DNA of 64,000 nt from Euphorbia lathyris (GCF_963576675.1 NC_088914.1:82086441-82150440); one strand, 5' to 3'. Shown: positions 11,954 to 23,981, numbered from the stretch's first letter. Notes: generated by a model not told the origin, from the letters alone. Numbers and translations: made by a program.

Positions 11954-12465
11954 CACGCGGGGCGTGTATTTCCATACGCGTGGCGTATACCACACATCCG
12001 AAGGCGTTCCGCTTCAGAGACTCCTTTACGCGAGACGTGCCTTCCTATACGCCACGCGTAAAACGCATCGACAAGGTGTTCCAAGATCAGAAGCATAAAC
12101 ACGCGGGGCGTTCCTCCAATACGCAGGGCGTAAACCAGACACTCGTAAAAGTCATGCTTCAGGAGCTCAAACACGCGGGGCGTGCATTCTCATACGCGGG
12201 GCGTGCCCTCCTACGCGGAACTTAACATCAGAGACGTCATGCGTAAGCCTTAGCAACAAGGCGCTCCAGGATCAGAAGCACAAACACGCGAGACGTGCAT
12301 TTCCATATGCGGGGCGTATACCGCGCGTCCGAAGACGTTTCGCTTCAGAGACTCATTTACACGGGACGTACCTTCCTATACGCCACGCGTAAACACCATA
12401 ACAAAAACGCACAAGCTTCAGGAGCCGCTTTACGCAGGGCGTAGCCCGACACACGCGGGGCGTGT
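11954..12465 (+). repeat. GC-word array in 5' LTR
   Basis: About fifteen interspersed copies of a short word, consensus (T/C)ACGC(G/A)GGGCGT with variants such as ACGCGAGACGT and ACGCCACGCGT, spaced irregularly at 20-50 bp. All are CpG-rich against an AT-rich background. Confidence 0.85.
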
Positions 12466-12601
12466 ACTCTCTTTCGGCAAGCAGTTAGCAGCAGTTAGTG
12501 GAAGTTGAGTTAGTTGATGATGTGGCAAGTTAGTGGTAAGTTAGTTGATAAACAATTACCAAAATGCCACTGAATAATTATCAAAATGCCACTCCAAAAA
12601 A

Positions 12602-12611
12602 CTATAAATAG
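12602..12611 (+). promoter_or_regulatory. LTR TATA box
   Basis: CTATAAATAG followed by a pyrimidine-rich run, repeated at about 25010-25019 in the 3' LTR. Likely the Pol II start region of the element. Inferred from sequence only. Confidence 0.65.
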
Positions 12612-13899
12612 ACCCCCTCCCCTTCATAAAAAATCACTCATTCAACACACAAAACCCCCTCTCAAAGCTCCAATGCTTAGTCTCTAGTCCCTTTAGTTCT
12701 TAGTTCTTAGTTCCTCAAGTTCTTCTTTTTGTTCTTCGTTTTTCTTAGCTTCGATTCCTTCTTTAGCTCTCCTTTAGCCTTAATTCAAGTTCCAATAGCA
12801 TCTTTTCAAGTTTTTTCAATTCAATTTAGCATTCCCAAGCCTTTAATTTGCTCAATTCATAGCTAGAATTCTGTTTTCAAATTAATTTTCCAGATTTGTC
12901 CAACTACTTTTAAAGCCCGATTTCGTCTATTTAAAGTTATTTTTTGCTTTCAATCCCTTCAACAAAGTTGGTTCTGACGTCCTGAAGTTCAATCTAGTGT
13001 ATTTATTTTCCCAATTCCGTGTACGGAAACTCTATTTACAAGTCGATCTTTCCAGCCCAAATTCTTTTAGATACTCTGTTTCCAGAATTTTCCAGATTTG
13101 TCCGGTTGTTTTCAACTCTCAATTTCGCCCTTTTAAAGTTCGTTTTAGCCTTAGACCCCTTATAAAAGTTTGTTCCTGACATTCCGAAGTTCAATTTAGA
13201 CTATTTACTCATCCGATTCTGTGTTTCTAAGCATCCAAACGAGCCTCCCAAAGTTAAAGATTAAATCTGCCCCATTTGCCTACCACACGTTTCGACATTA
13301 CCAAAGATCACATACCGTACGGGCCCGACCGGCTGCAGCTCTCCGAGGACCTCGCACCAACACCAAAATTCAACATCAATCCGAGATAGCTATTGTGGCT
13401 CCGAGTTTGTTGTTGAATTTCAATTTATTTTATCGCATTTCAATTCTTTGTATTGATTTGTTTATTCTAATTCAATTGATTACCTATATGTTTAATATAG
13501 AGATTTCTCAATTGTAATTCATTTCATTTTAATGCTTACTTTGAACACATGTATTCAAACACTCATTCATATCAATAAATACCATTGTTCTCAAAATCTC
13601 GTGTCAATTTCGCACTTTAATTTCCTTTAATTTTCCGTCCTCAATTTGTACGCTTAGCTTAAATAAAAATAATCAATCTAGCGAAGTTTCTATAACGGTG
13701 CTAGAGACCCAAGGGGGACTTTTTCAATCCTTGCGTCCCTCGTCAATCGCTTCGATTTAGAATTCATGTTTTCGGCGCACAATTTCACAAACGTAACCGT
13801 TTTTCATAATTGAGAAATAATTTCTCTGGCACGCCCGCACCCAAACCACACGTGACAAGGTTGAAATTAGCATATTTCGAAAATATCGCTAACAATTTT

Positions 13900-13916
13900 T
13901 GGCACGCCCAGTGGGA
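13900..13916 (+). other. Tat primer-binding site (candidate)
   Basis: TGGCACGCCCAGTGGGA begins five bases after the 5' LTR end, where the tRNA primer pairs. The priming tRNA was not identified. Confidence 0.6.
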
Positions 13917-14123
13917 TGTTTTGTTTTTAGCTTAGCCAAAAATTTTAAAAGCCCGTTTCTTTTCATACCATGTATGTATTTGTCATTCAGTTTTTAAACT
14001 ACTTGTTTTCATGCTTTGCTTTTATTCCATCAATAAGTGTTTATTTATTTTCTTGTTCTTTCTTTCTCAACACTAGATTACTAACTCGATTTCATCATTT
14101 TTATCTATAAGTACTCACGGAGG

Positions 14124-16500
14124 ATGCCTCCTAGGAAGAACACCGGGAAAGATCCAATTCCATCGGACTCCGAAGAGAGTCAAAATCAAAACCAAGACCG
14201 AAACAATGAGTCCAGAATGCCCGAAGGCTTTGTGGCCGAGACTGTGAGCCATAGTCGCGATACAAACCAACAACCACCTCAAGGCCCGCCCATATTCGAC
14301 TTGGCACCATTTATAACAAATATGGAGAAGCAAATCAACCAATTTCTACATGGGTTTTCACAATCCATGAGAGAGAATCATGAGGCTATATACAGCGCGA
14401 TGCAAGCTAGCAATGAGGCCATGTTCAAAGCTAACAGCGAGGCGATAAACGATTCCAACAAGGTTCCGGCCCTCGAGGAGAGGATTGTCAATTTAACCGG
14501 AGAAATCGGCAAAATCCCAGAAAAATGTGCCGAGCTTTTCTCACAAAAGTCAAGATCCCAAGGACCGGCAAGCAATGGAAAAGGAACGCCGATCTCAGAT
14601 GCCAGTGAAAGGTATACCCCTCCACCAATCCGGGAAGAAAACCTCAGGTTCAATGAGCGCGGCGATAGGATCAGCCCAGAACCCGTTCAAGTCCCACCAC
14701 CTCAATAGCAGTTTAGGTCTCATACTGGGCCTAGTAACCATGCCGAACATTATGAAGAGAGCTATACTCGTAACTCGGGGGGCAATGGGAGAGGAAGCAG
14801 CTTTCACCCACAACGGACGACGCACACACGCGTGGAACCCACCAACAACGTAGGAGAGGCCCAACGTATAAAGAACATCGTCCAAGAGATTTATGGGCCA
14901 GCCGTGAGGGAGGTGTACCGACCCGAATTCCAAAAACCGTACCCACAGCAGTATGACCAACTCTATCCCTTACCTCACAATTTTAGAGTCCCTGATTTCA
15001 CTTTATTTTCAGGAGAGGAAGGGCAATCCACCATAGAACATGTGGCACGCTTCACCTTTCAGTGCAGTGGTTTGAGCATGGATACGAACTTCGACATGTT
15101 GCGCCTGCGACTATTCCCAGGATCATTAACGGGACCGGCGTTCTCCTGGTATGCCACTTTGCCATCAGGGTCCATTCACGTATGGGAGCAAATGGAAAGG
15201 CTTTTCCATAACCAATTCTACCGGACGGAGCCCGAAGTTTGTGTGGCGGAACTGTCCCGAATGACGCAGCAACATGGGGAACCGGTTGAAAATTTTATCA
15301 ACCGATTCAAAAAGATATGACATCGATGTCGAATCAATATCCCCGAGGTCGAATTCGTAAAGATTGCCCAACGTGGACTAGAATTCGAGAACCGGAAGAA
15401 ATTTCAGGGGATTGATTTTCACGACTATTATGAGTTGGTGGCCAAGGTTTCGGAGTATGAGGAACTGATGAGAGAAGATCATCAATGCAAGAAGAACTCG
15501 ATGGGAAGCTATCAAGGGGATGTACAAACACATGAGGTAGCCATCGCCGATTTAACAAACACCGGATCTCGAACATGTCCCGTGTTGTTAAAAAATCCCA
15601 AAACGCCAAAGGTAGTAAAAAGGAATCCGACCACCCAATATACTTTTGACGTCTCAAAGACGGAAGAGATTTTCGATTATTTGCTAAAAGAGCAGTTCAT
15701 CACGTTACCACCTAGGCATGTGATCCCATCTAAAGAGGAAATACGCGAACAAGATTACTGTAAGTATCACGACAACTGGAGCCATAATACTCAATCTTGT
15801 TTTGGTTTTAGAAATGCCGTGCAGGATAGGATTAACCACGGGATACTCCAATTTCCGGGAAAGAAGGAAAGCATGCTGATCGACGATGACCCATTCCTAG
15901 TAGCCAACATGATCAATGCCACTTCGCTAGTGTGGGGGGGCAAAGGAAAGCAACGTTGCAACCTAAAGACCCGGCAGATATGGGTACCAAAAGCGATACC
16001 GTCTAAGTTGGAGGAAAGTTCAAGGCAATCACAAAATACAAAGAAAAGAGATGTGCAACAACAACAACAACGACCACGTTTTGTGACACCTTCGAGCACG
16101 TTGCCCATCGATAAATGGCAATTGAATAGCCATAAGAAGTTCCCAAGGCCTCTCTCCAAAAACGCGAAAAGAAGATTAAGGAAAAGAGAGGCAGAAAAGA
16201 GAAATGATCAAAAGGAATCATCCAGCGCCAACTCTAATGATGCGAAAGGAGGAGGAAAAAACCAAGAGAAAACCCTCCAGATCCGGGTTGGAGATTTCAT
16301 CATACGGATAGAGTGTGCAGCTACCTCTTTAATCTTACCTTCGGGTTTTAGAGGGGAAGACACCAAGGAGGAAGTCCCCAGACTCAAGCATAAGGAGCAA
16401 GAAGACACGATACCGAGCGCATCGAGTGAAGAGGGTATGAAAAGGGTTTATTTTGACAATCCCACTCCAAGGATGACCCGCCATATTAAACTTTATACGT
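14124..16500 (+). pseudogene. Tat gag, two in-frame stops
   Basis: The frame starts at ATG 14124 (MPPRKNTGKD), about 230 bp after the LTR, and stays in one frame to about 16490 except for TAG 14706 and TGA 15318. The N-terminal part is acidic and Gln/Asn-rich. The conserved gag core lies at about 14970-15420: FTLFSGEEGQSTIEHVARF, then PGSLTGPAFSWYATLP, then WEQMERLFHNQFY, the retrotransposon gag family pattern. A Cys/His stretch, YCKYHDNWSHNTQSC, lies near 15757. Both stops are one transition from a sense codon (Gln and Arg), consistent with deamination. It would form the particle shell. Confidence 0.85.
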
Positions 16501-17056
16501 CAAGGCTCACATAGATGGCAAACCAATCTCCAGAGTGCTCATCGACAATGGATCAACCGTTAACATCATGCCGATGAAGATGGTCCTAGCCTTAGGAAAA
16601 TCGGAGGAAGATATAATCTCGTCAGAGGTGTCAGTTTCAGCCTTCACGGGAGAAATTGCGAAGATATATGGTGTCCTGCCTTTGGAGCTCATTGTTGGCT
16701 CTCACACCGCCATGGCTGCTTTCTTCGTGGTAAATTCAACTGCGAGCTATCAGGCGCTTTTAGGGAGAGATTGGATTCATTCCAACTCATGCATCCCCTC
16801 GTCATTACACCAACTCCTTCTATTTTGGAAGGGAGACGAGGTGGAAGTTGTTCGGGCAAACGAGAAGCCATTCGAAGCTTACTCCGATGTGGTCGAAGCA
16901 AGACTCTACGAGGAATCTGTTGGCCCAATCCGAGTGGGGTCCAATCACAAAGAGCAATCATGTGGCGAAGAGATTAAGAACATCCTAAAGCCAACGGCAA
17001 TCATGCCTCGCCGAAGGCCAGTCCGTAATGAACCGATTATTGAAGAAATTCCATGA
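16490..17056 (+). pseudogene. Tat aspartic protease segment
   Basis: In a frame different from gag, VLIDNGSTVNIMPM (about 16529 onward) is a retropepsin active site of the D-x-G-S/T type usual in Tat elements. It is followed by the second conserved block, SYQALLGRDWIH. The joins to gag (near 16490) and to the reverse transcriptase frame (near 17050) each need a one-base shift, which I read as indels in a dead copy rather than programmed frameshifting. Confidence 0.8.
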
Positions 17057-18216
17057 TTAACACAAAATCGGGAAAAGAAGCGGTAGCTTCAGCCGCTATA
17101 TCAAAACTGAATGCACAACAACTAGCGGAGAAACTGTACCAAGAAAACGACATGAGGGTCTCAGAAGTCGAAACCCCCAAAGGAATAACAGAACCGAATC
17201 CTCAAGGAGAAGAAATCCAACTACAAGATCTGAAGAGGGAAAACCCAAAGTTAGAAGATGAAGGTTCCATGGCAGTCGATCCTTTGGACGAAGTAAATCT
17301 AGGAACAGAAGAGGAACCTCGGGTTACATTTGTCAGTAGCCTACTACGCCCAACGTTGAAAGAGGCCATTATCAGTTTGCTTCAGGAGTTCAAAGACTGT
17401 TTCGCTTGGAATTATGATGAAATGCCCGGGTTGAGCAAAGACGTTGTGGAACATAGATTGCCAATCAAACCTGAATTCAAACCCTTCAAGCAACCAACAA
17501 GGAGAATGAGCAAAGAAGTGGAAGGCAAGGTGAAGGAGGAGATAGAAAAACTTTTCAAAGCTAAATTCATCAGACCAGCAAAGTACGTTGTATGGCTATC
17601 TAACGTCGTGCCTATAGTGAAAAAGAACGGTAAACTACGCGTATGCATAGATTTCCGTGATCTAAATTTAGCCACGCCAAAAGACATCTATGTGATGCCT
17701 ATAGCCGACATGTTAGTAGATGCCGTGTCTAAAAATGAATTAATATCTCTGTGTGATTGCTATGCGGGATATAACCAAATCCCCATCGTCGAAGAAGACA
17801 TCGCAAAAACGGCATTCCGATGCCCAGGGTCAATCGGCACGTTCGAATGGGTCGTCATGCCATTCGGTTTAAAGAATGCCGACGCCACATACCAAAGAGC
17901 AATGAATGCCATTTTTCACGATTTACTCGGTGCCTCTATGAAAGTATACGTAGACGACATCGTTATTAAGTCCAAACGAGAAGCAGAACATGTCGATCAT
18001 TTGAGGAAAAGCTTCGAACGAATGCGGAAGTATAACTTGAAGCTCAATCCTCTAAAGTGCGCTTTCGGAGTCAAAGCGGGAAACTTCCTCGGATTCTTGG
18101 TCCATCAAAGAGGGATCAAGATCGACAACCATAAGGCAAAAGCAATCAAAGAAGCACAACCTCCTAAGAATAAAAAAGAGTTACAACGATTTTTGGGCCA
18201 AGTAAACTATTTGAGA
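17053..18216 (+). pseudogene. Tat reverse transcriptase segment
   Basis: Copies genomic RNA into cDNA in intact relatives. Motifs in order: FIRPAKYVVWLSNVVPIVKK, LRVCIDFRDLN, MPFGLKNADATYQR and YVDDIVIKSK with the catalytic YVDD at 17947-17958, then PLKCAFGVKAGNFLGFLV. A TGA at 18217, one transition from the expected Arg codon in YLRRF, ends this open stretch; the same frame resumes after it with FISNLAGKSRAF. Confidence 0.9.
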
Positions 18217-18219
18217 TGA

Positions 18220-19692
18220 TTCATATCCAACTTGGCTGGGAAGTCCAGAGCATTCTCAAATCTGTTGAGGCTCAAAGACGAAGAAAGCTTCAAATGGGAC
18301 GATAAGCATCAAGCGGCGTTCGAGGAAATCAAAACTTACTTGAGTAATCCACCTGTTTTGATGCCACCAAGAGAGGGCACCCCACTCAAGCTCTATATAT
18401 CAGCAACCGACGAGTCAATTGGGTGTCTACTCGCCCAAGATAATGCAAACCTCCATGAACAAGCCATCTATTACCTAAGCCGAATGTTATTATCAACGGA
18501 GACAAGATACAGTCCAGTTGAGAAAACGTGCTTAGCTCTCTACTTCGCTTGCACAAAGTTGAGACATTACTTGCTCAAAGCAAGAGTTTACGTGATCGCC
18601 AGCATAGACTTGATCAAGTACATGCTAAACCAGCCTATCCTCTCGGGAAGAATAGGAAAATGGTCACTAGCATTGGCCGAGTTCATCTTAACATATCTCC
18701 CACAATCCTCAGTAAAGGGGAAAGCAATTGCAGATTTTGTAGCCGATCACCCAACCAGTTTCCAATATCCCGAAGAGGCAGAACTTCCAATCTATCTAAC
18801 ACATAAAGAGCCTTGGCAGTTAAAATTCGATGGTTCGAGCACAGACAGCTCCAACGGAGCAGGAGTAATCATCACAGCCCCATCCGGGACTAAGACGATA
18901 TTAGCTATAAACCTGGACTTCGAATGCACGAACAATCAAGCCGAGTATGAAGCTCTGATCATTGGTTTGGAAATCTTAATCGACCTAGGAGCAAAAGAAG
19001 TCAAGATTTTCGGAGATTCACAATTGGTCATCCGGCACCTAACAGGAGAATACAAATGCTCAAGTTTATCTCTGTTACCTTATTTCGCATTTGCAATCCA
19101 ACTTCTGGAAATGTTTGACGAGGTCAGTTTGGAGCATATTCCAAGAAATGACAATTGGGAGGCTGACGAGTTAGCCCAAATCGCTTCTGGAATGAAGATC
19201 TCTAAAGAGACAACATACAAAGTCGTCATCATCAGAAGACAAGGTCATCCTTCCGTGGCGGATAGAGGTGTCCAGTTTGAATCATTCGACATCGATATCA
19301 ACTTAGCTCAAGATTGGAGGAAACCGTTCATCGAGTACCTCAATGACCCATCCAAAAAAGTAAAATATTCACTAAGCATTCAATCTCGAAATTACATGTT
19401 GATGGCAGGTGATTTGTACCGTAAGAGCTATGACGGAATGCTACTTAAATGCCTCGGCTTCCCAAAAGCAATGGAGGTCATGAAGCAAGTCCATGAAGGC
19501 ACGTGCGGAGCTCACCAGTCAGGAAGGATAATGCGGTGGCTTATTAATCATCATGGGTACTTCTGGCCCACGATCCTACGAGATTGCATCACATATGCGA
19601 AGGGTTGCAAGAAGTGCCAATTGTATGGCCAAGTCCAACGGGTGCCCTCAGAAGAATTACACTCAGTTGTGAAACCATGGCCTTTTAGAGGA
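18220..19692 (+). pseudogene. Tat RNase H, second RNase H and integrase zinc finger
   Basis: First comes the RT-linked RNase H (LYISATDESIGCLLAQ, ETRYSPVEKTCLAL). Near 18811 a second, archaeal-type RNase H begins with WQLKFDGSSTDSSNGAG and continues with NNQAEYEALIIGLEI and IFGDSQLV; the D...E...D acids are present. The dual RNase H marks the Tat lineage. The segment ends with the integrase H2C2 finger, HEGTCGAHQSGRIM and CKKCQLYG (about 19490-19625), which helps bind DNA ends. TAG at 19693 replaces the Trp codon expected before AFDLIG. Confidence 0.9.
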
Positions 19693-19695
19693 TAG

Positions 19696-20619
19696 GCTTT
19701 CGATCTAATTGGGAAAATATTTCCAGCTTCATCTAAAGGCCATTGTTTCATCATAGTTGCCACAGATTACTTTTCCAAGTGGGTAGAAGCAGCACCAATG
19801 AAGCAAGTCGGCCAAGCACAAGTAATCCAGTTCATCAAAGAGAACCTAATTCATAGATTCGGAATTCCAGAATCCATTACCACGGATCAAGGAACCATGT
19901 TCACAGGCGAAGAGATGAATGAGTTCGTGGAAGAGTACGGGATTAAATTGATTCATTCCACTCCATTTTATGCACAAGCGAATGGTCAAGCTGAAGCGTC
20001 CAACAAGATTCTGATCCAAATCTTAGAGAAGATGCTAGAAGAAAATCCTAGGGAGTGGCATAAAATTCTCTCAGAAACACTTTGGGCTATGCGAACGTCT
20101 AAAACACGAGCGACTGGAGTAAGTCCGTTTTTCCTAACATTTGGTCATGATGCAGTAATACCATTAGAAGTCATCGTGCCCTCATTGCGAGTGATGCATC
20201 AAAATGATTTGGAGCCGGACAACTATGTGCAAGCCATGACCATGGAACTAGAAGATTTGGACTATGAAAGACAAAAGGTGCTCGATTGCATGATGACTCA
20301 GAAAAAGAAAGTGGAAGATATATACAACAAGAAAGTAAAAAAGAAAAACTTTAAAGAAGGCGAGCTAGTATGGAAGCTAATCCTACCAATCAGGACAAAG
20401 GATCGTGAGCTTGGGAAATGGTCGCCCAACTGGGAGGGACCGTTTCAAATCCACAAAGTACTACCCGGAAACGCGTATTGGTTGAAGAGCTTGGACGGAG
20501 AACCACATAGGAGATACATCAACGGTAAATATTTAAAGAAATATTTTCAAAGCATGTGGGACGTAATTAACAAAGGAACCGATGAGAGCGTCATACACCA
20601 CATGGGGCGTAACTTATAA
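19696..20619 (+). pseudogene. Tat integrase core and C-terminus
   Basis: Continues the pol frame after the TAG. The catalytic triad is visible: D in FDLIGKI (about 19702), D in TTDQGTMFTG (about 19885), and E in QANGQAEASNK (about 19990). The typical tail follows, TSKTRATGVSPFFLTFGHDA, ELVWKLILP and KWSPNWEGPFQI, and translation ends at 20619. No chromodomain was seen, in keeping with Tat. The GC-word array starts at the very end of this frame. Confidence 0.9.
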
Positions 20620-20850
20620 CGCGCAAAGCAGCCAGCCCGCAAAGGATAGAGGAAGCTGCGCTCGAAGGACAGCCCAAAAATTCCTACGCAGGGCGTAAAT
20701 CAGACGTGCGTACTCCAGAAGCTTAACTACGCGCGACGTAACACCAAAGACGCCACGCGTAGTCATCATCAATAAGACGCACCAGGATCAGGAGCGACAA
20801 TACGCAGGGCGTATCCAGGTCTACGCGGGGCGTATTTGCTCTTTCTCTGG
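20600..20850 (+). repeat. GC-word array, internal copy
   Basis: About six copies of the same word seen in the LTRs (TACGCAGGGCGTA, TACGCGGGGCGTA, TACGCGCGACGTA, GCCACGCGTA), together with shared filler such as CCAGGATCAGGAGC. It lies between the integrase stop and the antisense gene. Confidence 0.8.
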
Positions 20851-21085
20851 GCATTCACAATTTTTCAAAGCATTTGTATATTATTTTCGCAAGTGCTATA
20901 GATGTTCATCAATAAAAGAATAAGTGTGCCATGGCCACAACAAAAAAAAAGATGAATTAGCAAGTGTTCAGGCGGCAATCAGCTTACAAATAATGTCCAT
21001 TTGTGCCACATAAATAAATAAATGAAAGAATGAGCGTACAAACTCAAAACAAAGAGGAAAAGTACAGGCAACATGTGAACGTACC

Positions 21086-23981
21086 TCACGGAAACAAACA
21101 AAAATCAGGCTTTGGGTACTTCGCCCAAGATTCACAAAGTTTGGAGGCGGCCTCTTTGTGTTGCTCGCTCTGTCGGTGCCATTCCAGCATCTCGTCATAA
21201 TGATTGGCCAGTCGATCTTTCTCACGGTCCAGCTCTTCCTCCATCCGCAGGAAACAAGCTCTAAACTCGGAACTGGCTCTAACCATTTCCTCTTTAGACG
21301 CTCGAGCTTCAGCCACCTCCTTCTCTAATACCAAAAGACGCTCCTCTACAGCCGCAATTTTGGCTAACCATTGCCTATCCGCTTCTTCAGCGTCAACCAA
21401 AGCATTAAATTTCTTGCTATAGGACTCAAGCTCTGCCATGTTTGATCTAACCCGAGCTGCAAGACCCGCTGCCACGTTTTTCTCAGTAACGTAGGACTGA
21501 TAGCAAAACAACACATGGTTCTTGGCGGACTTCAACGACTCAATCTTGAAAGGATGTGCACATGCACCCATCATGAGATCAAAATCAGTCATTGCCCTTT
21601 CAATACGGGTGGGAGTCTAGGAGTCAAGAGGAGAAGCGATGAGCTTACTAAGATTGGCACGAGCGTCACTCAACGAGTCATCACTAGGCAAGGATGAATC
21701 AGCTGCAACAGTAGACGGTCCTTTCAAAAATGAAAAATCCAAGCCGGCAAAAGGATTATCAGCTTTAAGACCGACAGGGACCAACAAAGGACGCACAAGA
21801 GCTGATTCCTGCCATATTTCAGCAATTCAATCAATCTAAACAATTTATCTCAAGCATGGCTCATAAATAACAGATTAGCAAGATCATACAAACCTGAGAC
21901 AATGGTGCAAGAACCAGTCGGTTCAGGGAAGATGCGGAAGGAAGATGGTTTCGCGCCGGAAGTTGCAATGGAGTCATAGCCACCTCAGTCGAGTCCTCAC
22001 CAAGGGACAAGGTGCCAAGCGAAGACGTCAAGTTCCAACGTTCCCCCAGTTGATCCAGCGTTTCATCCTCAAAACCGAAGTATAGGCCTTCGTCGGAGTC
22101 CTCTTCTTCCATTTGTCTCACGGAAGGCCCTGCAGCAGTAGCCACCCGCTCTCCCTCATCCATCATGGCTGCCTTTCCTTTTCCCTTGTCGTTAATGTCA
22201 AGCACATTCGGGGCTAGGAAAGTCGGATTGTTGTCCTTCCCTGAGCTACCGCTTGAATCTAAAAAAAAATATATATATATATAAAACAAAAAGCAATAAT
22301 ATAAAATAATATAAAAAAATATATATATATAACTAGATAAAGCAAAAGAACTTACCAACAGGTGGGATACAATGCTGAAAAACGGTCTCCCACCAAGCAT
22401 CAAACGAAGGTTGATCCGATCCAAGCAGAAGTGGTCCCTGATCATATCCTACATCCAGAACCGCAGCCACTATATCTTCATCACTAGCCCCACACCGATG
22501 AGAAGGGGTAGGGAATGGGAGTTGCCCCGGGATAGATTGGAAAAAGCCTAATTGACGTGCCCAAAGACAGGGTGCATATAAGGTCAAACTAGGGTTTGAT
22601 GAGCGAGAGATCCTGGTTCGGTTCACCCCATGGTGTAACCGACGTGTCGCACATACCGTCATCCACCATTCAGCACCTTCATGGGGGGCAGCAGACAAGT
22701 AAGAGAGAGCCCAAGATGGTAGACACGAGTTATCCTTTTCCCAAAAAAGAAACAGCTTGTTGTGAGTAGATGGCACCAAAGTACGAAGAAATCTCACAAC
22801 CACACTAACAGCCAAACTCGAAGAGCTGTAGCAAAGGTCCACGCCAAGATGCCCCGAAGTCTCCATCGACGATACGGTGGCCAAATGAGGGAAATAGATA
22901 AAAAGCCACAGCTGCAACAGCCACAAACCACCTCTAGTTTCATGAATGGTCTATCCTCAACTGTAAGAGCTAGGCGGTGGAATGTTGAGGCCAATAACAT
23001 GGTGCCAAGAGCTAAACGACGGCCCGAAGCCAAAGCCTTAGCAATAATCAATATTTCTGCAGTAGGTCTGAGGCCCAACGGCTCGAAGATATAATTGCTA
23101 AGCATCATCCACAGAAAATGCACGTGATCCTCATCATCCAACTCTCTCTTGTCCAATTTCCTTTTGATCATTTGGACATACGTCCCGGCCTCTTTGGATA
23201 AGATAGCCTTCACTTCAGGGAACGCATTTGTCTCGACACAACTCGGGACTTCCTCTCCAATAATAGGCAACCCCGTCAAAGCAACTACATCACGTAAAGT
23301 GATGGACATGGGACCCAACGGAAGGATCAACGAGTTACATACAAGCGACCAATAATTCAGCACCCCCTCCAGTACATTCACACAAGGAGTAATTTCATGA
23401 CGGGTCAAACGAACAAAATCCCTAATGCCAACTTGGTCCCAAACTCTCGCATATCTCGGCTCTAAGCGATCTACAAGGTCATTCCATCCAATCTAACAAC
23501 GAGGGAATATCAGCCCTTTCTTACTTGCAGGGAATTGATATGTTTTCCTATGAAGAGCCAATTCGGTAGAACTACTCATGGGATAAGGGGGCAAAGGGGA
23601 ATTATTCGCAGCAACAGGGCTAATAGTAAAGACACTATCCTGAAATTGAAGTATAAACACGATCAATTAAAGCCTATGGATGCTACCTTCAAATACATGA
23701 TCAGGAAATTGCAGAGTTTGTTGAAAATTACCTCCTGCAAGCCAAGTGTTATGCCTAAGCGAGAATCAGCGCGAATGGTGTCAGAATATGAACACGCAGC
23801 TGAGACAGACAGACACAAAATTTCAGCAATACAATTCCATTCACACGTGGTAGCTCTAAAATTCTTATAATTAATTCCAATTCAATTTATCAGCTTTTTA
23901 CAAAACGTAATTCTACACACACAAAAGCAAAAAGAAAAATCAAAAAGAAAGAAAAGGAAGAAAAATAGTTTGCATACCCAT
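21086..23981 (-). pseudogene. antisense five-exon plant mobile domain (PMD) gene inside the Tat element
   Basis: Read on the minus strand, conceptual splicing gives one protein of about 810 residues: exons 23978-23981 (ATGG), 23732-23799, 22356-23639, 21894-22258 and 21086-21808. All four introns (178, 92, 97, 85 bp) have GT and AG ends and the phases agree. The exon 3 protein has the plant mobile domain pattern: GWNDLVDRLEPRYARVW, then SITLRDVVALTGLPIIGEEV, and near its end GGLWLLQLWLFIYFP. Exon 4 is acidic (EEEDSDEGLYFGFEDE). Exon 5 is a long charged coiled coil (AAVEERLLVLEKEVAEARA). PMD proteins such as MAIN/MAIL1 act in transcript control and silencing, and PMDs also occur in transposons. 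TAGs at 23493-23495 and 21617-21619 and a one-base shift near 22930 disable this copy. Exon calls are inferred without transcripts. Confidence 0.75.
22259..22355 (-). other. intron 3 of the antisense gene
   Basis: Minus-strand donor GTTG|GTAAGTTC and an acceptor after a long T run ending TTTAG|ATTCAAG, enclosing AT-repeat sequence. It joins codons as PPV-D-SSGSSG without a shift. This is the clearest intron of the set. Confidence 0.8.

Larger units (their letters stand above)
11814..13894 (+). repeat. 5' LTR of the Tat element
   Basis: 2081 bp, from TGTTGGCC to GCTAACA. It pairs with 24245-26302. U3 holds an array of ACGCGGGGCGT-like words (about 11954-12465). A promoter-like CTATAAATAG lies at 12602-12611 followed by a CT-rich leader. 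An open frame at 13221-13517 is kept in both LTRs but has no recognisable features and is probably leader sequence. Confidence 0.95.

Noticed and set aside
11980..12225. Open frames with repeated HAGRA/YAGRA words in the LTR
   Set aside because: They are translations of the GC-word array; present on both strands and broken in the 3' LTR by the indel.
11954..12465. CRISPR-like look of the spaced short repeats
   Set aside because: Spacing is irregular, units are 11-13 bp and variable, and the context is a plant LTR.
13221..13517. A 98-codon frame kept in both LTRs (also 25629-25925)
   Set aside because: Conservation is expected because the two LTRs are copies of each other; no protein features, and it lies in the leader downstream of the TATA box.
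16480..17060. Programmed frameshifting between gag, protease and pol
   Set aside because: Both joins look like single-base losses in conserved stretches, and the copy has other inactivating changes.
21204..21839. Plus-strand frames in the 3' part of the Tat element
   Set aside because: They are shadows of the antisense coiled-coil exon; the minus frame has the family-like composition.
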